64,000 nt of DNA from Clytia hemisphaerica (lineage: Eukaryota > Cnidaria > Hydrozoa > Leptothecata > Clytiidae). The notes under the pieces were generated by a model. The model saw only the letters and a program-made list of their open reading frames with translations, made no database searches and had not been told where the DNA came from. The translations under genes and the position numbers were made by a program. The DNA lies in the NCBI GenBank assembly GCA_902728285.1, contig CACVBU010000732.1, positions 932,720 to 996,719 of the forward strand, given 5' to 3'. This document shows positions 10,851-19,999 of the stretch, in pieces. The first letter of the stretch is position 1; each line of letters opens with the position of its first letter.

Positions 10851-10990
10851 GATTCTTATTAATTTCGCTTAGCGAAAGTATTACGATAGCCTTCCGTGTA
10901 TGTATGTACGTATGTATGTGGCGAGACATTTTTTTGGGGCGCAAATTATGGCGTGGGCGTTTGGCTGCGGGCGTACTACGGGCAATATTC
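10851..10990. repeat. Dispersed repeat with a GTAT-type microsatellite
   Basis: The block contains TTCGCTTAGCGAAAGTATTACG, interrupted ATGT/ACGT tetranucleotides (about 10898-10920) and a GC-rich downstream part (GGGGCGCAAATTATGGCG). It looks like a transposable-element end of the kind often paired with a microsatellite. No second copy is present in this window. Confidence 0.35.
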
Positions 10991-11443
10991 TAAAGGTGGA
11001 CTCACTCACAAAGATAAAAAGTGATAAAAAACAGGGCTTTTCTTAATAAATAAAATACGCTAGGCTAGTGCAAGAAGTGGGTGTAACCAAGTTTTTGTAA
11101 ACATTCATCGTGAGAACTTTTTAAATGGCTGCTTGATTATTATTGCACATGCTTTTGTGCTTTTGAAACTTGCTGGTCCTTTGTAGAGTGTTTAAAGAGG
11201 TTTAATATTTGTTTACTACTAAGTATTTCATGTTTGTGTAGTTAGTGAATGCACCAACAAATTGATCATGCTCAGTAAGTAGGAGTTAATTTTCCACAAC
11301 AAACAACAACATTATTAACCCTCCCTCTCTTCTCATCTTCTCCAAAACTACAAACAGCACAGGTATGATCTTTTTCCTTTTTTCACCAGATAGTTATGTG
11401 TTAATAGTGAAACCAGTTGTGACAAACAGTCAGTTTTAGCAAG
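10991..11443. other. No gene seen
   Basis: AT-rich sequence without recognisable exons or repeats. Confidence 0.35.
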
Positions 11444-12219
11444 TACCGTGAAGTCGCGTAACTTGCATCAGTGGAGGCTAACTTATTGCATAGTCATCAA
11501 ATGACCAATCAAAGTAGCCTGGATATCCAAGCTCAAAATTTAAGAAAAAACAAAATTTACCTCAACATACAAAGTTCTTAAATTATAGAGCTTGGTCTCC
11601 CTAGAGAATGAAAGTGAAAATCCATGTTTCCTAGCCAACCCAGGGCAGCAAAACAGAAATTAATAAAAAGCAGTCTTACAAGATCTAAAACTATTAAAAA
11701 CATCCAAAGATTACACCAAAGTCCATAAAAAAGTTTGCATGCATTATCATGACCAACCATGTTTTCTTGGAAAATGAACTTGCCTCTGTTTTCTTCTTTT
11801 TCATGTTTTCGTGTAACAGAAAGCCCTATCTTCACTAGCAGCTGGAGGACTATCCTATTTTTGCTTTAGAATTGCTCAACACCGTGTAGATTGGCCCTTA
11901 CGGTTTTAGCGAAGTGAGCGCAAGCAAGCGGACTGCATTCTCTTAAAGAGAATGCAAATCGCTCTAGGGAGACCAGGCTGTAAATCAGAACATAAAATAT
12001 CTAAAACTAGACTGTGAAATAATTTACAGCCTGGATATCCAGGCTACAATCAAAGCAGCAAAATTTCAAAACAATGAACTATGCAACTCCGCTTGCAGCT
12101 CTAGCCTACCATTTTTGTTTTGATTTAACTTTGTATTTTAATGACCAAACCTGTTTGTCATTCATTTGAAGGCTATGCATGTTAGCCTCCACTGATGCAA
12201 GTTACCCGATCACACGGTA
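11444..12219. mobile_element. Nested set of palindromic MITEs
   Basis: The outer ends are TACCGTGAAGTCGCGTAAC at 11444 and its diverged complement ending at 12219; both are followed inward by GCATCAGTGGAGGCTAAC. A second inverted pair (GTAGCCTGGATATCC at 11514 and its complement ending at 12046) lies inside. A third pair (TTGGTCTCCCTAGAG at about 11591 and its complement near 11972-11988) lies inside that. This is best explained by three elements inserted one within another. A diverged, separate copy of the outer end is at 29931-29995. Confidence 0.6.
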
Positions 12220-12980
12220 TTTCTTAGAAATCATGTCAATTGAAATTCAGCAATCATTTTTGTATAATTGAAACGACCCTGCCTAGACATGTCGTACAGT
12301 GTCATTGTACCGTGATTTACGGTGGGTAAGGTGGGGTGTACACATATATACAGTACAGCAGATTTCAAATTAATCTATTTTCACCGCCGTACATTTAGAT
12401 CCAGCCCCACCGTACACCACCGCACAATGTACAGCGGTCCCTTGTTAACGATGACAGTTTTTTATCCGATGAAGTTTGATTGGTGTTCGATGAGTTTGGT
12501 TAGTAAAAGTTCCAGCTTTTCCTTCCCAATGGGATGATAGATATTGGCTCGCTCTTTAAGCTTTAGTGTGGGCGTCTGCTAATAAGCTGTCAAAATGTAA
12601 AAAGAATGGGCAACAAGGTAATAAATCAAGCTTCAATCAAACTTCACCGATCTTGATACACCTCTTGCTAATTAGGATTTTCATTTTGAATCATGGTACC
12701 GATGTTTGTATAAGATTCCCATTTCCACACTAAGATTCTTGTTACTTTTCTGGAATCTTTCCCCTACAGTATTTATTTTTCACGGGATGAACGGCAATAG
12801 ATTGGGGAGGGTTTGTTTAATGGGATGCAGTTTAAAGCAGTTATAAAGGAGTCAAAGTATTATTTCTTTAAAGCTTAAAGTTGGCTAGTTTTTACCCTGC
12901 AATTTTCTAGTCCCAGAAGCTGGAGTTCAACTACTCAACTGCTTTTTGCCTTTAATGTATGTACATGGGGGTGGAGGATA
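12220..12980. other. No gene seen
   Basis: Includes a loosely palindromic GTACA/GGTGGG-rich stretch at about 12285-12435 and AT-rich unique-looking sequence. No exon supported. Confidence 0.35.
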
Positions 12981-12984
12981 TAGT

Positions 12985-13180
12985 GTCTGGAGGTGGGGGT
13001 AGTGAAAAATCTACAAAATTTGCCCTGTCCTAGGGGGGGGGTAAACTTGCTCTCAATGGGATCAACTGATGCTTGTCCAGGGCGGGGGGGGTTAGACCTG
13101 CTGTCCGGGGGATCAAAAGTAACAATGTCCAGGGGGGATTGCCAAAAAATGTTATATCCTTCACCCCCCCCCCCATATTC
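12985..13180. repeat. G-run-rich repeat block
   Basis: Three to four loose repeats of a GTCC/AGGGGGGGG-GATCAA pattern, ending in a long C run near 13165. The G tracts could form quadruplexes. The three overlapping open frames here (both strands) are low complexity and not genes. Confidence 0.5.
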
Positions 13181-13484
13181 AATTTTTTTCTGGAAAAGTC
13201 CAATGATCTTGATGGTGGTGGGCCATCATTCATATTAGAAAGCGAAAATAGTATACAACAGATTTTTCTGACTAGCCATTCTTCTCAATTTTAGATAAAT
13301 TATACTGTTTATAGAAAGAAGTAGATATAAACTTTGCGCAAGTGAAAGAAGTCTTTACCACAAGTTCCTTCAAAGCACAAAATGAGGGTCTTCATTTTCA
13401 AAAAAAATTAAATTATTTTTCTCAAGTATATTGCAGTTCTCTGAATTCTGAATTGAAAGATTTTGTTTACGCTTTATAGAATGG

Positions 13485-13891
13485 CGTAGTAGTATAGTGG
13501 TAATCGTCCTTGCCTTCCATGCGGGAGGTCCGAGTTCGATTCCCACTGTGGTACTACGGTTCACTTGGCAAGTGAACGCACTTTCGCCCGGGTCAACCCA
13601 TACCATGTGAGGAGAATTGGGTACCATTACTCTGATACAAGAGTGTGGGTGATATGCCGGACAATGTGGTGTGTGGTGGCACTCATATCCCGTTCTACGC
13701 TTGCGACGAGCACTGTGCTCTCCCGCGTAGTCCGAGTGTCATCACTATGCATCATGGTATCTGTGTGTCGCGTGCACAGAACCAGCAGTGTCTGGATAGC
13801 GCTAAGAATTCCTACTTGAAAAAGGAGGAATTCCTACGTCGTAAGGCGTAGGACCCATTCCCCAATGGGGAGGGCTCATATCATCATATCA
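13485..13891 (+). mobile_element. tRNA-Gly-derived SINE with perfect 11 bp target duplications
   Basis: The first ~72 bases resemble a glycine tRNA gene: an A box around TAGTATAGTGGTAATC, a CTTCCAT anticodon-loop-like segment (anticodon TCC) and the B box GAGTTCGATTCCC. A ~310 bp body follows, with GC-rich stretches and a segment similar to itself in inverted orientation (TTCACTTGGCAAGTGAACG). The tail is TCATATCATCATATCAT. The element is bracketed by TTATAGAATGG at 13474-13484 and 13892-13902, proving insertion by target-primed retroposition. It is probably transcribed by pol III from its own internal promoter and mobilised by a LINE. Confidence 0.88.
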
Positions 13892-13902
13892 TTATAGAAT
13901 GG

Positions 13903-14095
13903 AATTCTTTAGTCACATTTTTTTAAGGAATCTTCTTTTAATGGATTGAGATCAATTTATATACAATACATTGTGTATATTTTGTGTAACACTTCATTCA
14001 AAATGCTTAATGCTGCAGGAGTCACGTTTCACGCATCTTCGTCGTTGATGTTCAAGTATTATGCGAAATTTTCGACTTTAAGTCGTCTTGTTAAA
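13903..14095. other. No gene seen
   Basis: Short AT-rich interval between the SINE and a dispersed repeat. No coding support. Confidence 0.3.
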
Positions 14096-14300
14096 ATACC
14101 AATGGGGATAAAAATTTCATTGCTTCATGGCTAAAAAAAAAGCAGTGGACCTGGTTTTGGAGTGCAATTTTTACATATTGAATTTCGAAGGGGATGAAAT
14201 AGAAGTCAACTTCTGTGGTGCTAAAATTCTAAGGGTATTTTACCACCGTGGACGATTTTTTTGCCAACTTTTCCAGTGCGGCTGAGGTCCCAGTAGGTGG
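14096..14300. repeat. Dispersed repeat family, copy 1
   Basis: Words such as GGGGATAAAAATT, GGTTTTGGA.TGCAATTT, GAATTTCGAA..GGAT and GCCAA.TTTTCCAGTG occur in the same order at 59775-59980. The two are diverged copies of one repeat. Confidence 0.5.
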
Positions 14301-14544
14301 GTCTGTGACACAAAGGGTGTATTTATTTTTTGTTTTCATTCTACAAAATAATTTCTCAAACCTTGCTATGAATAACATTGTTAGGAGACTGATATGAAAT
14401 TAATAGTTCATTTAAATATTTCAACATAGTTATAATCATAATTTTAATGGAATGAAGGGCTATTTTCCCTAAAATCACCCAAAACGCAATTTAATTCCTC
14501 GTTAATTATTTACTAGACATAGCCACAGATTTCTGTGAAAGCCC

Positions 14545-14812
14545 GAAGGGCTAGATGAGATGTCGTGCTTCAAGCTCTTACAAGCAAAAAAAAGTGAATA
14601 TCGCAAAAGATATTGTTGAAAAATATTTGTCGAAATGTTTTTTGAATCATAACCGCAAAAAAATTGCTGCTATTGTTTTCAAAAAACCACGAAGCTTTTT
14701 TTTTCTTTTTTCAAGAAATTTCAAGCTGAAGTTTTATTATAATATAACCTAAGTAGGATTTCCTACCTAACCTCACAAGTTTCATAGCCAAAGCACGACA
14801 TCTAGCCCTTCT
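14545..14812. mobile_element. MITE, GAAGGGCTAGATG family, copy 1
   Basis: Ends GAAGGGCTAGATG (14545) and CATCTAGCCCTTC (to 14812), with TGTCGTGCTT inside each end. A homologous copy lies at 52399-52587 in opposite orientation and shares the interior words CCTACCTAACCT and AGCAATA. The short open frame at 14555 is inside the element. Confidence 0.65.
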
Positions 14813-15158
14813 TCTACGGACATAGCTAACACAAAATGCCACCGTATTGATATAGTCTGGAATAAACATGAAAGTCTGAGACAGTAGACTGGATACTTTT
14901 TTTCTAAATAAAAAAGAGCTGCAAAGATGAAAACACTAATACACAGGGAAAGAGAAACAATAAACTCACCGGTTTCGTGAGCTGAGGAACCAGTCTCTCC
15001 GTCTCCGAGATACCACGCTGGCGTCGTTGGATTCATCAGGTGGTCTCCACAGCGTCTTCTGTTTCACCCCCTAGCCGCAACAGACTATGGAGGCGGGGGC
15101 ACCTCCCATGAGGTATCCTACCAACGTGGTGACTTCAGTTTGTAACGTACCTCTTGGT

Positions 15159-15850
15159 CTAAATAAACCGACTCGCGTTCTCAACAGTGCCCTCGATCTG
15201 CTCGACCATTTTCTTTCCTTTAGTGCGATTAAAACCAAGATGCTTTAGTAGGCTAATTGTTCTGAGACCAACTAAACTTCTAACTCCAACTTCAAAGGGT
15301 AGACAAGTGACAGTCCAACCTTGGTCATTGCAATCGTTCATCAATTGATCGTAGCGATCCTCTTTTCGTATCCTTGCCACTTCCATACCTGCTTCCCAGC
15401 AAACTGTCAGTTCAAAATACTTGAGCGCTTTCTTATCTTCGTGTCTTTTTGTAGTCTCGACTGGGAGATTGTACTCTTCGCCTGAAAGATTAGCCACTAT
15501 TGTGCATAACCCATCTCAATCAGGATCGTTGATCGTCTTTTCTCGAGACGCTTTGAATAGTTTTCCTTCCCTATGGAAAGGTACATCTTTGACCTTTGGT
15601 TTCTTGCTATCTTTTATCTCCCTAATCTTCACTCTAACAGCATCAGCAATAACTTTCAGAACTGGTTGTGACGCCAGGTGTATCGATTAAAAACCCAGCG
15701 GACAATTTGATAGGATGTGAAACAATGATCCTTTCTCTTCACATGCACGATTGTCTGATGAGGCAATTTTCCATTTGAAGAGATGGGGATGGCATCATCT
15801 CAAAGGTGGACTTGATCAAGAACTGATATCGACTTGCTGGTCATTTCCAT
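15159..15850 (-). pseudogene. Reverse-transcriptase-type retroelement C-terminus, decayed
   Basis: On the minus strand I can follow: FLIKSTFEMMPSPS (about 15830-15785), CEEKGSLFHILSNCP with spaced Cys/His (about 15745-15700), RYTWRHNQ (about 15685), a basic linker, then a 112-residue block with FELTVCWEAG and LPFEVGVRSLVG ending at the stop 15159-15161. This order (CxxC/HILS-C finger, RWRH motif, ELTVPWEE-like nuclease-fold segment, FPVEVGxRGF) is one I associate with reverse-transcriptase proteins common in cnidarian and other invertebrate genomes. Frameshifts near 15665 and 15760, an in-frame stop near 15515 and the missing polymerase core show that it is dead. Confidence 0.65.
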
Positions 15851-16190
15851 AAGTGACTCCACTTCTTGATCTCCCTCTTCACTACTTGATCTTCCCAAGC
15901 CGTACATTGACCTTGCTGTGATCACTGAACTAGCTGGTGATACCTCTTTCTTTCTTCATCCTTCTTTGCGGTTCCGACAATCTCCTTCCTGCTTTCCTTG
16001 TTTCTTCCGGCTCATGCATGAGAAAGGTTTGAAGGTTGCATTTCCAAATCCTTGTCGAGAGGTTTGCACCGAACCAACAATATCCTTGTGCTTTTCAAAG
16101 TCGTACCCTTACAGTGCAGTTCAATATGGCTGAAAAGGTACCCTTTTAGCTTTCAGTGCCTTTTCTCTTGATTTGCCCAACCCTTATAGT
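15851..16190. other. No intact gene; possible further retroelement remnant
   Basis: The minus strand continues the retroelement loosely up to about 15900. At 16102 a block ACCCTTACAGTGCAG..GCTGAAAAGGTACCC occurs that is echoed in direct orientation at about 18930. No other gene seen. Confidence 0.35.
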
Positions 16191-16194
16191 GCCC

Positions 16195-16920
16195 CTGGGG
16201 GGGGGCGATTTCCAAGGTTGGAAAGTCAATATTTTTGGGTTGGAAATTTTGGTTTTATAATTGAAGGTTGGAAATTTGAGCGATTACCTTAAGCTGATTT
16301 GGAAAAAGTAAATTACCCATAGGTTTTTGAAAAATCAAGTGAAAAAAAACCATGTAGAAATGACAATTTTCCAAGGCTGGTTGAAAAACATGACTTTTTG
16401 GGTGGGAATTTTTTTATTTTCCAAACAGTTTGGGAATTGAAAAAAAAGGTCAAAAATCGATGTGAAAATACATATTTTAGTAAATTTGATACCTCAAGTT
16501 GTAGACTTTTTGGGTCGGAAATTTGTGTTTCTCCCAAACAGTTTGGAAATCGTTAAAAATCCATGTGGAAATTACATTTTTCTAAGATTGAGACCCTTTC
16601 TTGGAAAACTAGACTTTTTGGGTTTGAAATTTGTGTTTCTCCAAACAGTTTGGAAAACGTTAAAATCCATGTGGAAATTACATTTTTGTGAAATTGAAAC
16701 TCTTTCGATTGGAAAACTAGACTTTTTGGGTTGGAAATTTGTGTTTCTCCAAACAGTTTGGAAAACGTTAAAAATCCATGTGGAAAAAACATTTTTGTGA
16801 AATTGAAACTCTTTCGATTGGAAAACTAGACTTTTTGGGTTGGAAATTTGTGTTTTTCCAAACAGTTTGGAAAACGTTAAAAATCCATGTGGAAATTACG
16901 TTTTTCTAACCATTTTCTGC
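16195..16920. repeat. Tandem repeat, ~104-111 bp unit
   Basis: The unit contains ACTTTTTGGGTTGGAAATTTG, CTCCAAACAGTTTGGAAA and AATCCATGTGGAAA. Copies of CCATGTGGAAA start at about 16562, 16666, 16777 and 16886, giving spacings near 104-111 bp; a more diverged unit lies to the left. Open frames on both strands are created by the repeat. Confidence 0.75.
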
Positions 16921-17014
16921 GCATGTCCTTGGGAAAACCACAAGCGATTTTTCGCTCAAAACTGTTTTGATATATAGCTAACCTAGATATTAAGCAGATA
17001 TTCAATGGGTAAAA

Positions 17015-17117
17015 GTTGGTTGTATTGAGATTTATTAACCCGAGGTGATGTAATATTCAACGAGGCGAAGCCGAGTTGAATATTCATCACCGAGGGTTAA
17101 TAAATCCAATAACCAAC
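17015..17117. repeat. Perfectly arranged hairpin element (~103 bp)
   Basis: The arms GTTGGTT..TTTATTAACCC and TGATG..ATATTCAAC pair with GTTGAATAT..CATCA and GGGTTAATAAA..AACCAAC around a GAGGCGAAGCCGAG centre. It is a miniature fold-back element. A comparable hairpin with a different sequence is at 46161-46258. Confidence 0.65.
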
Positions 17118-17740
17118 GTAAACCTATTGAATATATGTTTTATTATATGCCCAAAGACGAAAACAAGTTATAAGTTTCTATTTGTAGAGAGATTCACACA
17201 AAACTCTTACACAAATCGAACATTCGAATGTTTTTGTCTTTTTAATTGCTTTTAATTTTAATGATTTAAAGTCATTCAATTGTTCACGAAATTCACAATT
17301 GAACTCTTTTATTGTCTCTCTTTAATAGCAACAAAATAAAAGTGACAAAAAATCAAGTTTCGAAAAAAGGTTTGAAAAAAAAATTCTACTGTGGTATAAT
17401 ACCGTGGTATATCAGGAATTATTCAATGGCTGTTTTTGCCTACGGGTATATAATAATAGGCTATAATGTGAGCAGTCAAGCTGTAAGTTTCCGTCAGGTG
17501 AGGCGTCTCTTCAGAGCGGCCTCGGTCAATCGCAGTGAGTTCGCACAGTGAAGCACATAGGGTACTTGTGTCATAGTTTCAAATAGCGCCCTGCTGAGCT
17601 GTGTGAGTGATCTAAGATCAACCACGTATCTTTGCGAACAAAAACAAGAGATTGACCGGGAGCCATCGAGCCTAGGCTAGCGAGTGACTGTTCACAAAAA
17701 CAAAAACCTTGTTTAAGATCTCTTTTCCACATCTCTGCCA
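17118..17740. other. No gene seen
   Basis: Open frames at 17312 (+) and 17571 (-) are short, without motifs or good splice context. Part of 17590-17720 is GC-richer and may be an old repeat. Confidence 0.35.
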
Positions 17741-17744
17741 TCAC

Positions 17745-18440
17745 TTTTTGGATTTTGGCTTTTTTCAACGTGAATTTTAAAAAATTCCAACCTTGTTAAA
17801 TTTGGATTTTGGCTTTTTCAACCTGGATTTACGAAAATCCCAACCTTGTTAAATTTGGATTTTGGCTTTTTTCAACCTGGCTGGATTTACGAAAATCCCA
17901 ACCTGTTAAATTTGGATTTTGGCTTTTTTCAACGTGAATTTTAAAAAATTCCAACCTTGTTAAATTTGGATTTTGGCTTTTTTCAACCTGGATTTACGAA
18001 AATTCCAACCTTGTTAAATTTGGATTTTGGCTTTTTTCAACCTGAATTTATAAAAATTCCAACCTTGTTAAATTTGGATTTTGGCTTTTTCAACCCCGAT
18101 TTTCGAAAATTCCAACCTTGTTTAAGCTTGGATTTTGGCTTTTTTCAACCTGAATTTATAAAAATTCCAACCTTGTTAAATTTGGATTTTGGCTTTTTCA
18201 ACCCCGATTTTCGAAAATTCCAACCTTGTTTAAGCTTGGATTTTGGCTTTTTTTCCAACTGAATTTTAAAAAATTCCAACCTTGTTAAATTTGGATTTTG
18301 GCTTTTTTCAACCTGGATTTACGAAAATTCCAACCTTGTTAAATTTGGATTTTGGCTTTTTTCAACCTGGATTTACGAAAATTCCAACCTTGTTAAATTT
18401 GGATTTTGGCTTTTTTCAACCTGGATTTACGAAAATTCCA
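17745..18440. repeat. Tandem repeat, 54 bp unit (18 codons)
   Basis: The unit is built on TTGGATTTTGGCTTTTTTCAACCT, GAAAATTCCAACC and TTGTTAAA. About 12 copies run from 17745 to 18440. Because 54 is a multiple of three, the plus-strand frame stays open for ~100 codons twice (17957-18262, 18282-18602), producing an LNLDFGFFQPGFTKIPTL-like repeat. Two later units have a Ser/Asn variant. No evidence that it is translated. Confidence 0.8.
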
Positions 18441-19122
18441 AGCCATGGAAAATGCAAAATTTTCAACCTTGGAAGATGTCCCACATTTTCAGGTATGATT
18501 TTCCATTGGATTTTATCTTTTTTCCAACTAAGAAAACTTGAAATTTCCAACCTTGGAAATCGAAAATTTTTTCCTGTGAGGGTCGCAAAACCACCAAAAT
18601 AGAAAAATCAGTCCCTCGTAGGGTGCCTATTTTTGGAAAATTTGGGGAAAAAGTAGAAAATTTGAGAACATTTTGGAATTTCAGTCCCATTTTCAGGGTC
18701 ACTTTTTTCGAACCTCAGCGGAGCACCCCCGTCGGTCGACAAGGGTAGTACCCCCCCCTCCCCCCGGGTATAGTGCACTATATTTCTCAGCTGTAAATCT
18801 GCGTGACAGAAGAAGGTTGGGAAATTTTCTGTTTCAAAGAAAAACAGAGAAATTTATCCTTGTCAGCTGTAATTATCATTCTTTTTATCAATTATTTTGA
18901 ATTTGTTTTGCAATTTCACAAAAACACACCCTTACACTACAGTGCATTTTGGGATGCTGAAAAACCCCACCCTTAAGCGCAGCACATGATGCAGGCCAGA
19001 TCATACGAGTGCCCCCCCGGGCTTAGGGAGACCCAGCCTTCCTTATCTTCAGGGACATTTTCTATTGAATAATATATTCACCCTCGAAACAGCAACTTCG
19101 TAGATTGTTAAAGGCGCCACAA
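18441..19122. other. Diverged repeat flank, no gene
   Basis: TTTCCAACCTTGGAAA words continue to about 18600. C-runs near 18725 and 19010 and the block ACCCTTACACTACAGTGCA (18932) resemble sequence at 16102 and, inverted, at about 23670. These may be edges of one repeat family. No exon supported. Confidence 0.4.
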
Positions 19123-19149
19123 CTATGAAGTTAGATACCTTACAAAATT

Positions 19150-19338
19150 CGACCCTTCAATTTGATAAATCGACCCTTCAATTTGACAAATCGACCCTTC
19201 AATTTGTCAAATCGAACCTTCAATTTGTCAATTCGACCCTTCAATTTGTCAAATCGAACCTTCAAGTTGTCAATTCGACCCTTCAATTTGACAAATCGAC
19301 CCTTCAATTTGACAAATCGACTCTTCAATTTGACGCTA
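19150..19338. repeat. 21 bp minisatellite, nine copies (left arm)
   Basis: Nine head-to-tail copies of CGACCCTTCAATTTGACAAAT with few substitutions. A degraded inverted counterpart is at about 23388-23515. Confidence 0.85.
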
Positions 19339-19444
19339 GTCCCAGTCCCTCTTTCAAAGAGATTTAGTCTGTAAAATGGGCTAGTTCTCCATGTATCTTG
19401 CCTATTAGATTAAGGAGATAATGCTTTTTATGTATTTTTCTTAT

Positions 19445-19985
19445 TCCCCATAGTCCCTCTTTCCCCATATTCCCTCTCTCCCCATATTCCCTCTTTCCCC
19501 ATGTTCCCTCTCTCCCCATATTCCCTTTCTCCCCATATTCCCTTTCTCCCCATATTCCCGTATTCCCATATTCCCTTTCTCCCCATATTCCCATATTCCC
19601 GTATTCCCTTTCTTCCCATATTCCCTCTCTTCCCATATTCCCTCTATCCCCATATTCCCTTTATTCCCATATTCCCTCTCTACCCATATTCCCTCTCTCC
19701 CCATATTCCCTCTCCCCAAATTCTCATTTTTCCGTATTCCCTTTCTCCCCATATTTCCTGTCTCCCCATATTACCGTATTCTCATATTCCCTTTCTCCCC
19801 ATATTCCCTGTCTCCCCATATTCCCATATTCCCGTATTCCCTTTCTCCCCATATTTCCGTATTCCCATATTCCCTTTCTCCCCATATTCCCATATTCCCG
19901 TATTCCCATATTCCCGTATTCCCTTTCTCCCCATATTCCTATACTCCCTTTCTCCTCATATTCCCATTTTCCCTTTAATCCCTTA
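19445..19985. repeat. CCCATATTCCCTCTCT-type microsatellite (left arm)
   Basis: Variable units of about 6-18 bp based on CCATATTCCC with CTCTCT, CTTTCT or GTATT spacers. The encoded Pro/Ile/Phe/Ser repeats (and Gly/Glu/Tyr repeats on the other strand) are spurious. Confidence 0.85.
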
Positions 19986-19999
19986 TTAAGGGAATAGAC

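Noticed and set aside
12993-13294. Overlapping plus and minus frames of 67-81 codons
   Set aside because: Generated by G-run repeats; glycine/proline-rich low complexity.
13485-13556. Functional tRNA-Gly gene
   Set aside because: The tRNA-like head is followed by a long body and a repeat tail and is bracketed by 11 bp target duplications, so it is a SINE head. The stems are also imperfect.
19501-19989. 162-codon Pro/Ile/Ser/Phe frame and antisense Gly/Glu/Tyr frames
   Set aside because: Translation of the complementary microsatellite in the left arm; no domain, no splice or start context.
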